In this document: in pieces, positions 23,785 through 32,611 of the stretch | Layout of the letters: each line of letters starts with the position of its first letter | Position numbering within the stretch: position 1 is the first letter of the stretch | DNA from: a bacterium HR26 | Lineage (GTDB): Bacteria; Chloroflexota; Chloroflexia; Thermomicrobiales; Thermomicrobiaceae | DNA length: 42,090 bases | Assembly (NCBI GenBank): GCA_002898875.1 | Contig: BEIC01000002.1 | Location: forward strand, 1 to 42,090 | Direction of reading: 5' to 3' | Program-made: the position numbers and the translations under genes | Notes under the pieces: model-generated | Database searches by the model: none | What the model was told of the DNA's origin: nothing | What the model saw: only the letters and a program-made list of their open reading frames with translations

Positions 23785-24786
23785 ATGCACCTGCCCGGAC
23801 TGCCCCGCTGGCCACTGGCCCACCTGCCCACACCCCTGGAGGACGCCCGCAATCTGAGCGCCGCACTCGATGGTCCACGCATCCTCATCAAGCGCGACGA
23901 TCTCACCGGTCTAGCCCTGGGCGGCAACAAGACGCGCAAGCTCGAGTACCTGATCGCCGATGCCTGGGAGCAGGGCGCAACCGTCGTCATCACCACCGGA
24001 GCGGTTCAGTCGAACCACTGCCGCCAAACCGCCGCGGCGGCCCGCATTGCGGGTATGCGCTGTGTCCTGGTACTGAGCAGCGCAGATGCCGACCCGCCTG
24101 TGCAGGGCAACCTGCTGCTCGACTACCTGCTCGGAGCCGAGGTGCACTTCGTACGCGACCGGAGCGAGCGCATGCCAGCGATGGAGCGGATCGCCGAGGA
24201 GCTGCGCCGGCAGGGCGAGCGGCCGTATATCATCCCCACCGGCGGCTCCACCCCGCTCGGAGCATCCGCCTACGTCGCCGCTGCCTTCGAGCTGACCCAA
24301 CAGCTCATCGCCAATAGCTGGGAGGTTTCCCGCGTCTACGTCACCAGCAGCACGTCGGGCGGCACGCATGCCGGTTTGGCGCTCGGCGCCCGGCTGTGCG
24401 GCAACCCGTTCCAGGTGGTCGGCATCGGAATCGAGGCAGACGCCGCGGCGATCCGCGACGTGGTGCTGCCCCTGGCGAACGCGACGGCCGAGTTCCTCGA
24501 TGTCGACGTTCGGCTGGGGCCGAACGACCTCCATATCGATGACCGGTACGTCGGGCCGGGATACGGGATACCGACCGGGGAATGCCTGGAGGCGATCAGG
24601 CTGGCGGCTCAGACCGAGGGGCTGCTGCTCGACCCGGTGTACACCGGCAAGACGCTCGCCGGGCTGATTGACCACATCCGGCGCGGGGAGATCGGGCGGG
24701 ACGAGACGGTGGTCTTCATCCATACCGGTGGCGCTCCCGCGCTCTTCGCGCAGGCCGACGCGCTCGTGGCCTCCCTCCAGCGCTGA
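23785..24786 (+). CDS. D-cysteine desulfhydrase / ACC-deaminase family PLP enzyme
   Basis: A 333-aa fold-type II PLP enzyme. Lys49 in LALGGNKTRKLEYL is the Schiff-base lysine; VQSNHCRQTAAAA is the substrate/PLP loop and GGSTPLGASAYV the phosphate region. The domain order and length match DcyD (D-cysteine to pyruvate, sulfide and ammonia) and 1-aminocyclopropane-1-carboxylate deaminase, which differ by a few active-site residues that I cannot settle by eye; DcyD-type is more common in this bacterial context. The start is supported by GGAGGAGGAGAGG. It ends only 11 bases from the convergent MmgE/PrpD gene. Confidence 0.88.
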   Translation: MHLPGLPRWPLAHLPTPLEDARNLSAALDGPRILIKRDDLTGLALGGNKTRKLEYLIADAWEQGATVVITTGAVQSNHCRQTAAAARIAGMRCVLVLSSADADPPVQGNLLLDYLLGAEVHFVRDRSERMPAMERIAEELRRQGERPYIIPTGGSTPLGASAYVAAAFELTQQLIANSWEVSRVYVTSSTSGGTHAGLALGARLCGNPFQVVGIGIEADAAAIRDVVLPLANATAEFLDVDVRLGPNDLHIDDRYVGPGYGIPTGECLEAIRLAAQTEGLLLDPVYTGKTLAGLIDHIRRGEIGRDETVVFIHTGGAPALFAQADALVASLQR

Positions 24787-24797
24787 GACGGTGGGGA

Positions 24798-26147
24798 TCA
24801 GCCGGACCAGCAGACGCGTAGTAGTTCGCGTACCGGTAGTCCGTCGCCAAGGCGAGCTACCGCCTGAGCCAGCAGAGCCGCCCGCTCGGAACCGAGCACC
24901 GGCGTCACCATGCCCAGGAACTTCTCCCGTAGCTCCTCGTCGCTCATCGGGTTGCCCGGCATGCCGCGCGGTACGGTGACCGTCTCTTCCAGCGTCGCGC
25001 CACCGGCCAGCCGCACCCGCACATGCGCTGGCCAGGCCTGTGGGTAGGCCGCGTTGAACTCAGGCACCGCCCGAACCACCACCCGGGCGCGCAGCGCGGC
25101 CAGCTCGGGGTCGGCCAGTCGCGCCGGCCGGAACTGCTCCAGGCCGGCCGCTCCGTCGAAGAGCGCCACGGCCACCGCGTGCTGCATGCTGAACTTGGCG
25201 GCATGCTCCGTTTCCGGTGCCGGGTTATCGGTGATGTCGAGCGCCACTTGATATGTCCCGACCTCGACCTGCCGGATGACTCGGCCGGCGATCCGCTCGC
25301 GCAGCTGGAGCGCCGCGTCAATCGCTGTATGGGTATGGCCGCAGCAGGCATGTCGCTTGTAGCCGTTCTCGAGGATCTTGAAGCGGTTGCCGAGGCCGTC
25401 GGTGATCCGCGAAAGATCGACCTCGCTGGCGGTCGCCGCGAAGAACCCGCGCCGACCCTCGAGAATGGTGCGTGCGCCGGTTAACCCTGCTCTCGCCAGC
25501 TCGGCGGCTAGCAAGCCATCGTGCGCCGCCTTGCCGGCGTGTAGCGGCTTGGACATCGCCCCGTCATCGAGGAACTGCCAGAGCCCACTGGCCATCGTGC
25601 CGGCGCTCCCGAGGGCATCGACCAGCCCCTGGCAGGAGAGGCCCAGCACCGTGCCGGCGGCCGCGGTCGCGCCGAACACACCACAGGTCGCCGTCGGATG
25701 CCAATAGCGGTAGTGCGACGGGTTCACGGCTTCGGCCAGGCGGATGCCGACCTCGTAGCCGGCCACCGCCGCTCGGAGAAATACCTGGCCGCTCGCATCG
25801 ACCCGCTCGGCGGCTGCCAGCGCCGCCGGGATAATCGGCGCGGCAGGGTGGAAGGTCGACGGCTGGTGGAGATCGTCCAGCTCCAGGACGTGCGAGGCCG
25901 CACCGTTGGCAAAGGCCGCACCCAGGGCCGAGAGCCGCTCGCCGGTCGCCAGGACAGTCGCTTGCTGGCCAGCCATCGCCTGCCGGGCGACTGCCAGAGC
26001 TGTCCGAGCTGGAAAGGCCTCGCCGCCGCGAATGGCCGAGCCGAGCCAGTCGAGCACTGCCCGCTCGGCCGCACGGCGCACATCATCGGGGAGCGGACTG
26101 GCCCGGAGGTCGACGGCAAACTCGGCAAGCCGCTGTGTCAGCGACAT
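24798..26147 (-). CDS. MmgE/PrpD family protein
   Basis: A 449-aa member of the MmgE/PrpD family, which includes 2-methylcitrate dehydratase, itaconate (cis-aconitate) decarboxylase and many uncharacterised enzymes. Characteristic segments are AVLDWLGSAIRGG near residue 35, ANGAASHVLELDDLHQPSTFHPAAPIIPAALA around 80-110, and YKRHACCGHTHTAIDAAL around 270-285. Genes of methylcitrate metabolism (PrpB, PrpC) are not nearby, so PrpD activity should not be assumed. ATG 26147 is preceded by GAGGAGGCCCG. The neighbouring convergent gene is the D-cysteine desulfhydrase-like enzyme. Confidence 0.9.
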   Translation of the reverse strand: MSLTQRLAEFAVDLRASPLPDDVRRAAERAVLDWLGSAIRGGEAFPARTALAVARQAMAGQQATVLATGERLSALGAAFANGAASHVLELDDLHQPSTFHPAAPIIPAALAAAERVDASGQVFLRAAVAGYEVGIRLAEAVNPSHYRYWHPTATCGVFGATAAAGTVLGLSCQGLVDALGSAGTMASGLWQFLDDGAMSKPLHAGKAAHDGLLAAELARAGLTGARTILEGRRGFFAATASEVDLSRITDGLGNRFKILENGYKRHACCGHTHTAIDAALQLRERIAGRVIRQVEVGTYQVALDITDNPAPETEHAAKFSMQHAVAVALFDGAAGLEQFRPARLADPELAALRARVVVRAVPEFNAAYPQAWPAHVRVRLAGGATLEETVTVPRGMPGNPMSDEELREKFLGMVTPVLGSERAALLAQAVARLGDGLPVRELLRVCWSG

Positions 26148-26385
26148 CGGGCCTCCTCATCACCACCAGGAGTGCCGGAACACGCGCACAATAGCAGAAA
26201 GGACCGAAGGGGCGTTCGGCTCGGGGTTCGGCGAGCGCCGCACAATCATACGGCAGGCGCAACCGGCGAGATCACGGCAACTAGCCCGTTGCTCTACCGG
26301 ATACTGGCACCGGCCCGTTGGGCCAGCTCGCTCTCAGGACGACAGCCGGTAGAGTAGCCGAGGGTGCCCGTTTCGGATTAGATGC

Positions 26386-26655
26386 CTACGAGGTCCAGAC
26401 GCCGGCCGCGTAACGCGCCGCTACCGCGCCGCAGACCGAGCAGCGGGCTTCAATCCCGTGCGTCGTCCGCCTCAGGCGTACCCGGCTCGTATCGGGGTGA
26501 TCTTCACCACACTGGGAACAGACGACCGGCTCCCAGGCAGCGCGAGCGTCATCCATGCTCTCGTTACGGGCGCGGTTCCTCCGCACGCGAACCGGCTCGA
26601 AGTCCTCCTCTTCCTCGAACATGACGTCCAGCCGATGTCCTCGCTGACGCTTCAT
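26386..26655 (-). CDS. small acidic zinc-ribbon protein
   Basis: An 89-aa protein. The N-terminal third is charged (FEEEEDFEPVRVRRNRAR) and the C-terminal half carries two CxxC pairs, CSQCGEDHPDTSRVRL and ARCSVCG, forming a probable zinc ribbon. ATG 26655 has GGAGGTCGAGG upstream. No family is recognised. It is flanked by non-coding gaps of about 240 and 200 bases and reads away from the HEAT-repeat gene. DNA, RNA or protein binding are all possible. Confidence 0.6.
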   Translation of the reverse strand: MKRQRGHRLDVMFEEEEDFEPVRVRRNRARNESMDDARAAWEPVVCSQCGEDHPDTSRVRLRRTTHGIEARCSVCGAVAARYAAGVWTS

Positions 26656-26841
26656 GTTCTGGCCTCGACCTCCGTGTCAATCTGCCTGTACCGGTCATCC
26701 CGTAGGGCGATGCCTGCCATGCACCGGCAGCAGGGCACTCTCCTACCCAACGGGCCTCGCACCAGTTACCTGATGCTTGCTGTATAGCATCCTGGGCGAG
26801 CGCTGACAACCCCCTTCAGGCAGAATCCCTGCCCTAGCCGG

Positions 26842-26847
26842 TACAAT
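26842..26847 (+). promoter_or_regulatory. -10 element placed for a leaderless transcript
   Basis: TACAAT ends 7 bases before the ATG of the HEAT-repeat gene (26855). Transcription normally begins about 7 bases after a -10 element, which would put the first base of the mRNA at or next to the A of ATG. There is no purine-rich ribosome site upstream of that ATG, in contrast with nearly every other gene here. A convincing -35 is not seen. Confidence 0.45.
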
Positions 26848-26854
26848 TTGGTAC

Positions 26855-27943
26855 ATGAGCGACGACATGATCCGCGTGCTCACCCACCGCATCCTAACCG
26901 GAGGCCAGCTCGAGTCCGACGAGATCGCTCGTCTTCCCGGCTGGCTAGGCGAGCGGAGACGACGATTGATCGAACAGCTCCTGTCATCCCCGGCCGGACG
27001 CCGCTGGGTGCGCTGCCGGCTCCTGCCTGGGCTGCCCGATCCGGAGCGCGCAGCGCTCGCCGAGCGGCTGCTCGGCTGGCCCGAGGACTTCGACCCAACC
27101 CACCGCGATCCCTCCACCCGCCAGGTGGTACAGGCGCTTTCGTGCGAAGCGCTCGACCGCGCGCTGGTCTGGCTGGCCGGCACAAACGCTGCCGCTGCCC
27201 TCTGGGAGCGACTGGCGAACGACGGTCGCACTGCTCTCCGGGAGGTGGCGCTCCGGGTGCTACGCGAGGGGACATCCCTGGCCCGCGAGACGATGCTCTA
27301 CGTGCTCGTCATCGATCCCGAGCACCCCGCCCTGCTCTCGGCCGAGGAAGTCCGTGACGTCCTGGCCGCCGCACTCGCCGACCCCGACCCGGAGGTGCGC
27401 GGCCTGGCGGCCGAGCTGGCCGCTGAGGCTCACCCCGATCTAATCCTGGCTGATCTAGATTCCTACCTGGGCGACGAGAGCGAACGGGTCCGCGCCGCCG
27501 CCTGGGCGGCGGCCTTCTCGGTCGACCCCGAGTCCGCAGCCGAGCGGGCGGCCGGGCTGGTCGGCGACGAGCAGGCCGCGCTGCCAGTTCGCCGGAGCGC
27601 GCTCCTGGCGCTCGGCCAGGCGCTACCGACCGAGCGGATGGCGCCACTCCTGGCGCTGCTCGTCGCGCATCCCGAGCCGGCGCTGGCGGAGGACGCGGCC
27701 GACCTGCTCTGGCGCATGCACCGGCACCCGCTGCCGGCCCAGGCCGCAGCTCAGAGCCCGCACCCAGAAGTGCGCGAGATCGGCGAGCGGCTGCTGCACC
27801 CCGAGCGCGGCTCACCGGCCGCCGGTGGCGACCGGCCTGGCGCCCCAGGTTCTGGCGTGGGCTTCTACCGGCGCTTGCTGGAGCTGGGACGCGAGCGGCC
27901 GAATCGTGACCACCAGGAGCAGGACCGCGAAGCGCCGCAGTGA
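26855..27943 (+). CDS. HEAT-repeat (alpha-helical repeat) protein
   Basis: A 362-aa soluble protein made of paired helices. Repeats of the HEAT/PBS-lyase type are visible from about residue 165, e.g. ALADPDPEVRGLAAELAAE, YLGDESERVRAAAWAAAF and LPVRRSALLALGQAL, with the D-x-x-x-x-V-R turn. The first 160 residues are also helical but less regular. The last 40 residues are polar and probably disordered. Such proteins are protein-interaction scaffolds; partner and process are unknown. Expected to be translated from a leaderless mRNA. It converges with the class II aldolase gene 32 bases away. Confidence 0.75.
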   Translation: MSDDMIRVLTHRILTGGQLESDEIARLPGWLGERRRRLIEQLLSSPAGRRWVRCRLLPGLPDPERAALAERLLGWPEDFDPTHRDPSTRQVVQALSCEALDRALVWLAGTNAAAALWERLANDGRTALREVALRVLREGTSLARETMLYVLVIDPEHPALLSAEEVRDVLAAALADPDPEVRGLAAELAAEAHPDLILADLDSYLGDESERVRAAAWAAAFSVDPESAAERAAGLVGDEQAALPVRRSALLALGQALPTERMAPLLALLVAHPEPALAEDAADLLWRMHRHPLPAQAAAQSPHPEVREIGERLLHPERGSPAAGGDRPGAPGSGVGFYRRLLELGRERPNRDHQEQDREAPQ

Positions 27944-27975
27944 TGCCAGGTCAGGTGGGACCTGTCCTCGCCAGC

Positions 27976-28620
27976 TCAGTTCCCGGCGCCGTAGACGCTG
28001 CGACGGAGCGCCTCGACCGCTTCCGGCCCCATCCCGCGCAGCGTGAGGCCCGCGGCGCGTGCCATGACCACCATCCGGCAGAGAAACTCGAGCGTCTCCA
28101 TTCGGCGGAAGGCCGTCAGCGATGAGTCACCGACCGTCACCGCCCCGTGGTTGGTCATGATCACGACGTACCGATCGTCGCCGAGCGCCTCGGCCACGGC
28201 CCGCCCGAGTTCGTCGGTACCTGGCTGGATATACGGGACCCGGGCGATCTGGCCGAGGTAGAGCGCGGTCTCCGGCACCAGATCGGTAGGCAGTTCTAGA
28301 TCGGTACAGGACACCATGGTGGTGTAGAGCGGCGAGAGGTGGATGATGCAGCGCACGTCCGGTCGGCGCTGGTAGATGTGGCGGTGGAGCTGAATCTCGC
28401 TCGAGGCCTCCGGCGGCTCACCCGGCCCGCCGCGGAGCGGGCAGAGCACGAGATTCTGCGCGTCGAGCTGATCGAGCGTCGTCCCGCGCTCGGTGATCAG
28501 GAAGTGCGCTTCGCTCCGCCGCACGCTGAGGTTGCCACCAGTGCCCCACAGGAAGCCACGCCGCCCGGCCAGTCGACCGAGCGCGATCAGGTCTTCACGC
28601 GGTGCCAGGTCAACAGGCAT
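27976..28620 (-). CDS. class II aldolase/adducin family protein with an altered zinc site
   Basis: A 214-aa protein of the L-fuculose-1-phosphate aldolase/RhaD/AraD family. The phosphate-binding GTGGNLSVR, the catalytic Glu75 (SSEIQLHRHIY) and the third zinc ligand His158 (TNHGAV) are present. The usual H-x-H zinc pair is IIHLSPLY here, so Ser96 replaces the second His (His94 of E. coli FucA, ligands 92/94/155). Either metal binding is altered or the protein is not a classical aldolase. ATG 28620 has a weak GAGGTGAAT site. It lies 73 bases downstream of sucD on the same strand and may be the last gene of that operon. Confidence 0.85.
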   Translation of the reverse strand: MPVDLAPREDLIALGRLAGRRGFLWGTGGNLSVRRSEAHFLITERGTTLDQLDAQNLVLCPLRGGPGEPPEASSEIQLHRHIYQRRPDVRCIIHLSPLYTTMVSCTDLELPTDLVPETALYLGQIARVPYIQPGTDELGRAVAEALGDDRYVVIMTNHGAVTVGDSSLTAFRRMETLEFLCRMVVMARAAGLTLRGMGPEAVEALRRSVYGAGN

Positions 28621-28693
28621 AGCTCTGATTCACCTCACAGCTCGCACGTCTAGACGTCGCCTCCTCGCCGCCAGGCGCCTGGCTGCCTGCGAT

Positions 28694-29563
28694 TCACCCG
28701 AGAGCCTTGCGAATCAACTCGGCGACCTGAGCCGGCCGCTCGGCGACCAGCACGCCGGCCGCCTCCAGCGCCGCAATCTTCTCGGCCGCCGTGCCCTGTC
28801 CGCCGGAGATGATCGCGCCAGCATGGCCCATGCGCTTCCCCGGCGGAGCCGTGCGCCCGGCGATGAACCCGACGACTGGCTTGGTCACGTGCTCCCGGAT
28901 GTAGCCGGCCGCCGCTTCCTCGTCCGTCCCACCGATCTCGCCAATCAGCACGATCGCTTCGGTCTCCGGGTCATCCTGAAACATCGCTAGCACATCGATG
29001 AACGAGGTGCCGATGATCGGGTCACCGCCGATGCCGACGGCGGTCGACTGACCGATGCCGGCCTGCGTCAGCGCCCAGACGACCTCGTAGGTTAGCGTGC
29101 CGCTGCGCGAGACGACCCCCACCGGCCCCGGCCGGTGGATGTAACCCGGCATGATGCCGACTTTGGCCTGGCCCGGCGTGATGAGCCCCGGACAGTTGGG
29201 GCCGATCAACCGGCAGCCGCGTGCCTGGACGTACTGGTAGACCTTGACCATCTCCAGCGTCGGGATGCCCTCGGTGATGCAGACGATAAGCGGGAGGCCA
29301 GCGTCGACAGCTTCGTAGATCGCGTCCGGCGCGAACGGCGCGGGTACGTAGATGATCGAGGCGTTGGGCGCGGTCGCGGCCACCGCGTCGGCCACCGTGT
29401 TGAAGACCGGCACGCCGTGGACCTCTCGGCCGGCCGCGCCCGGAGTCACCCCGGCAACCACGTGGGTCCCGTACTCCAGCATCTGCGCGGTGTGGAACGA
29501 GCCTTCGCGGCCGGTGATCCCCTGGACCAGTAGTCGCGTCTCCCGGTTCACCAGCACGCTCAT
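28694..29563 (-). CDS. sucD: succinyl-CoA synthetase alpha subunit
   Basis: The 289-aa alpha subunit of ADP/GDP-forming succinyl-CoA ligase (TCA cycle). CoA binding is shown by [17 protein letters not shown] and GVTPGAAG, and the phosphorylated histidine is His247 in [31 protein letters not shown] agrees with succinyl- rather than malyl-CoA ligases, though a related substrate cannot be excluded. Its ATG overlaps the stop of sucC in an ATGA arrangement, so the two are translationally coupled and made in equal amounts. Confidence 0.95.
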   Translation of the reverse strand: MSVLVNRETRLLVQGITGREGSFHTAQMLEYGTHVVAGVTPGAAGREVHGVPVFNTVADAVAATAPNASIIYVPAPFAPDAIYEAVDAGLPLIVCITEGIPTLEMVKVYQYVQARGCRLIGPNCPGLITPGQAKVGIMPGYIHRPGPVGVVSRSGTLTYEVVWALTQAGIGQSTAVGIGGDPIIGTSFIDVLAMFQDDPETEAIVLIGEIGGTDEEAAAGYIREHVTKPVVGFIAGRTAPPGKRMGHAGAIISGGQGTAAEKIAALEAAGVLVAERPAQVAELIRKALG

Positions 29564-30708
29564 GCTCGCCCCTCCCGACCCTGCGCGGCAGCGACCGCCC
29601 GCTGGGCCGCTTCCTCCATCGTGTCGACGACGGTCAGCCCGGCCTCGGCCAGCATGCGCCGGCCTTCCTCCTGCCTGGTTCCCACCAGCCGGATGACGAG
29701 CGGTACGCGCACCTCGACCGTCCTCAGTGCTTCCAGCAGCCCCTCAGCCACCACGTCGCCCCGGGTGATCCCGCCGAAGATGTTGATCAGTACAGCCCTG
29801 ACGTTGGGATCGGAGAGGACGAGCCGCAGAGCGGTAGCTACCTGCTGGCTGCTGGCTCCACCACCGACATCGAGAAAATTGGCAGGCGCGCCGCCGTAGA
29901 GCTTGACCGCATCCATCGTCGCCATCGAGAGGCCGGCGCCGTTCACCACGCAGCCGATCGTCCCGTCCAGCTTTACGAAGCTGATCCCAGCCGCGCGCGC
30001 CTCTTGCTCCAGCGGATCCTCGGCCAGGGGATCGCGCAGCGCCTCGTGCTCCGGATGGCGGAAGAGCGCGTTGTCGTCGAGCACGATCTTCGAGTCGAGC
30101 GCCAGCCACGAACGGTCGGTCGTCAGGGCCAGGGGGTTGATCTCGGCCAGCGAGGCGTCAACCGCCACGTATGCCGCGTAAAGCTGGCGGGCCAGCGCCG
30201 CGAACGGCCGGACCAGGTCCGGCTCCAACCCCAGCGCGAACCCCAGGCGCCGGGCCTGGTAGTCGTGCAGGCCGAGCAGCGGATCGGCATATTCCCGGAC
30301 GATCTTCTCCGGCGTCTCGCGTGCGACCTCCTCGATGTCGATGCCGCCGGCAGCGCTGGCCATGACGACCACCCGGCGGCTGGCCCGGTCGAGCACGACC
30401 CCGAGGTAGTACTCGTGCGCCATCTCCACGGCCGGCGCGACCAGGACTTTGTGGACAGTGGCACCACGGATGTCCATCCCAAGGATCTGCCTCGCAGCGG
30501 CCTCGGCCTCGTCGGGATCGGCGGCCAACCGGATCCCCCCGGCCTTGCCTCGCCCCCCAACATGGACCTGGGCCTTGACCACCACGGGCCTGCCGATCTC
30601 CTGGGCGGCCGCCCGGGCTTCCTCGGAAGTTGCGCACACCTTCCCGTGATTCACCGGGATACCGAAGCGGCTGAAGATCTCGGCCGCCTGATACTCGTGG
30701 ATGTTCAT
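29560..30708 (-). CDS. sucC: succinyl-CoA synthetase beta subunit
   Basis: The 382-aa beta subunit with the ATP-grasp domain: [19 protein letters not shown] start, [16 protein letters not shown] nucleotide loop, and the C-terminal flavodoxin-like part [17 protein letters not shown]. It carries the phosphohistidine swing site and nucleotide, and pairs with SucD. ATG 30708 is the family start; the track's ATG 30756 would add 16 residues and overlaps the promoter. A TGCTATGAT extended -10 lies about 40 bases upstream. The order sucC-sucD with 4-base overlap is standard. Confidence 0.95.
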   Translation of the reverse strand: MNIHEYQAAEIFSRFGIPVNHGKVCATSEEARAAAQEIGRPVVVKAQVHVGGRGKAGGIRLAADPDEAEAAARQILGMDIRGATVHKVLVAPAVEMAHEYYLGVVLDRASRRVVVMASAAGGIDIEEVARETPEKIVREYADPLLGLHDYQARRLGFALGLEPDLVRPFAALARQLYAAYVAVDASLAEINPLALTTDRSWLALDSKIVLDDNALFRHPEHEALRDPLAEDPLEQEARAAGISFVKLDGTIGCVVNGAGLSMATMDAVKLYGGAPANFLDVGGGASSQQVATALRLVLSDPNVRAVLINIFGGITRGDVVAEGLLEALRTVEVRVPLVIRLVGTRQEEGRRMLAEAGLTVVDTMEEAAQRAVAAAQGREGRA

Positions 30709-30751
30709 CCGGCGCCCCAATCCTCGATCAACGCACCGAACGCCGTGCCCG

Positions 30752-30760
30752 ATCATAGCA
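30752..30760 (-). promoter_or_regulatory. extended -10 promoter of sucCD
   Basis: On the minus strand TGC-TATGAT (30760-30752) matches an extended -10 (TGn plus TATAAT with one change). The -35 region is poor, as is usual for extended -10 promoters. Start near 30745 gives a leader of about 37 bases to ATG 30708, so sucCD need not depend on read-through from hutU. Confidence 0.5.
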
Positions 30761-30883
30761 CAGCGGTCGATGTCACTTTCTGATCATGCCTGCTTTCAGG
30801 CCGAGCCAACTGGCGAACGGCTGTTCTACCGCCGCCCCCGCCCAGGTTCATCCGAGTGTTTCTTGGGGCCGGCACGAGCAGAG

Positions 30884-32557
30884 CTATCCGGTCTCCTTCG
30901 GCCAGAGGGGAACCTTCATCTGGTGCGCCCGCGCGTGCTGCACGGCTCGCTCATAGCCGGCGTCGACGTGCCGCAGCACCCCGATGCCCGGGTCGTTGGT
31001 CAGCACCCGCTCCAGCCGCGCCGCTGCCTCCGGTGTCCCATCGGCGACGATGACCATACCGGCGTGGATCGACAAGCCGATGCCGACCCCACCGCCGTGA
31101 TGGACCGCGACCCAGGTCGCGCCAGAGGCCGTGTTCAGAAGCGCGTTCAGGATCGGCCAATCAGCGATGGCATCGGACCCATCGCGCATGCCTTCCGTCT
31201 CCCGGTAGGGCGAGGCCACCGACCCGGCGTCCAGATGGTCGCGGCCGATTACGATCGGCGCCTTGACTTTGCCGGCGCGGACCAGGTCGTTGAAGCAGAG
31301 CCCGGCCAGGTGCCGCTCGCCGTGCCCCAGCCAGCAGATCCTGGCCGGCAGCCCCTGGAACTTGACGCGCTCCTCCGCCATCAGCAGCCAGCGGCGCAGC
31401 GACTCGTTCTCTGGGAACAGCTCCATCAGCGCCCGGTCGGTGACGAGAATGTCCTCCGGGTCACCCGAGAGCGCCACCCAGCGGAAGGGGCCCTTCCCCT
31501 CACAGAACAGCGGGCGGATGTAGGCCTGCACGAACCCCGGGTAGTCGAAGGCGTTCTCGACACCTGCCAGGTAGGCCTGCCCCCGCAGGTTGTTGCCGTA
31601 GTCGAACACCACCGCACCCGCCTCCTGGAAGGCGAGCATCGCGCGCACGTGCTGGGCCATCGCCCACCGGGCGCGCTTGACATACGTCTCCGGATCCTGC
31701 CGGCGCAATAGCCGGGCATCCTCGAGCGTCATCTCAGGCACCACGTAACCGTCGAGGGGGTCATGCGCCGCGGTCTGGTCGGTCACCACGTCGGGCCGGA
31801 AGCCGCGCTTGACCAGCTCCGGCAGGACCTCGGCAGCGTTGCCCAGGAGCCCGATCGAGCGCGCCTCGTTACGGCGCGCGTACTCCTGGGCGCGCGCCAG
31901 CGCGTCGTCGAGTGAGGCAGTTGCCTCGTCGAGATACCGCGTCTCCAGCCGGCGCTGGATGCGCTCCGGGTCGACCTCGACCACGAGGCAGACGCCGCCG
32001 TTCATGGTGACGGCCAGCGGTTGGGCACCGCCCATCCCGCCCAGGCCGGCGGTCAGGACGATCTTCCCGCGCAGGGAGCCGCCGAAATGCTGGCGAGCCA
32101 CTTCGGCGAACGTCTCGTACGTCCCCTGGAGGATGCCTTGCGTGCCGATGTAGATCCAGGCACCGGCGGTCATCTGCCCGTACATCGTGAGGCCGAGCGC
32201 CTCCAGCCGCCAGAATTCCTCCCAGGTCGCCCACTTCGGCACGAGCAGCGAGTTGGCGATCAGCACGCGCGGCGCATCGGGAAACGTGCGCAGCACGCCG
32301 ACCGGCTTGCCCGATTGGATGAGCAGCGTCTCGTCGTTCTCGAGTTCCCGTAGGCAGCGGACAATCGCGTCGAACGCCTCCCAGTTGCGCGCCGCCTTGC
32401 CCGTTCCGCCGTAGACAATCAGCTCCTCCGGCCGCTCGGCCACCTCGGGGTCGAGGTTGTTCATCAGCATTCGCAGGGCAGCCTCCTGTCCCCAGCCTTT
32501 GCAGGAGAGCGTTGAGCCGCGGGGGGCGCGGACGACTCTGGGTTGTGGGGTGCTCAT
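30884..32557 (-). CDS. hutU: urocanate hydratase
   Basis: Converts urocanate to imidazolone propionate with tightly bound NAD+ used as an electrophile. The 557-aa length matches the family. NAD contacts [14 protein letters not shown] and [14 protein letters not shown] are present, as is the active-site Cys408 in [13 protein letters not shown] (Cys410 in the Pseudomonas enzyme), followed by the highly conserved [23 protein letters not shown] 32557 is preceded by GAGGAAGGAG; the track's 32608 start is 17 codons further up without support. It follows hutH by 54 bases on the same strand. Confidence 0.96.
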   Translation of the reverse strand: MSTPQPRVVRAPRGSTLSCKGWGQEAALRMLMNNLDPEVAERPEELIVYGGTGKAARNWEAFDAIVRCLRELENDETLLIQSGKPVGVLRTFPDAPRVLIANSLLVPKWATWEEFWRLEALGLTMYGQMTAGAWIYIGTQGILQGTYETFAEVARQHFGGSLRGKIVLTAGLGGMGGAQPLAVTMNGGVCLVVEVDPERIQRRLETRYLDEATASLDDALARAQEYARRNEARSIGLLGNAAEVLPELVKRGFRPDVVTDQTAAHDPLDGYVVPEMTLEDARLLRRQDPETYVKRARWAMAQHVRAMLAFQEAGAVVFDYGNNLRGQAYLAGVENAFDYPGFVQAYIRPLFCEGKGPFRWVALSGDPEDILVTDRALMELFPENESLRRWLLMAEERVKFQGLPARICWLGHGERHLAGLCFNDLVRAGKVKAPIVIGRDHLDAGSVASPYRETEGMRDGSDAIADWPILNALLNTASGATWVAVHHGGGVGIGLSIHAGMVIVADGTPEAAARLERVLTNDPGIGVLRHVDAGYERAVQHARAHQMKVPLWPKETG

Positions 32558-32611
32558 CGCTGCCACTCCTTCCTCAAGTACGGAACTCCGGCCCGAGCCT
32601 TGATCCAAGGC

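Noticed and set aside
29560-30708. Malate-CoA ligase (mtkA/mtkB) instead of succinyl-CoA synthetase
   Set aside because: SucD reads [13 protein letters not shown] as in succinyl-CoA synthetases and no malyl-CoA lyase or serine-cycle gene is nearby.
30701-31711. 336-aa plus-strand ORF antisense to hutU
   Set aside because: hutU is certain on the other strand; the product has no recognisable domain.
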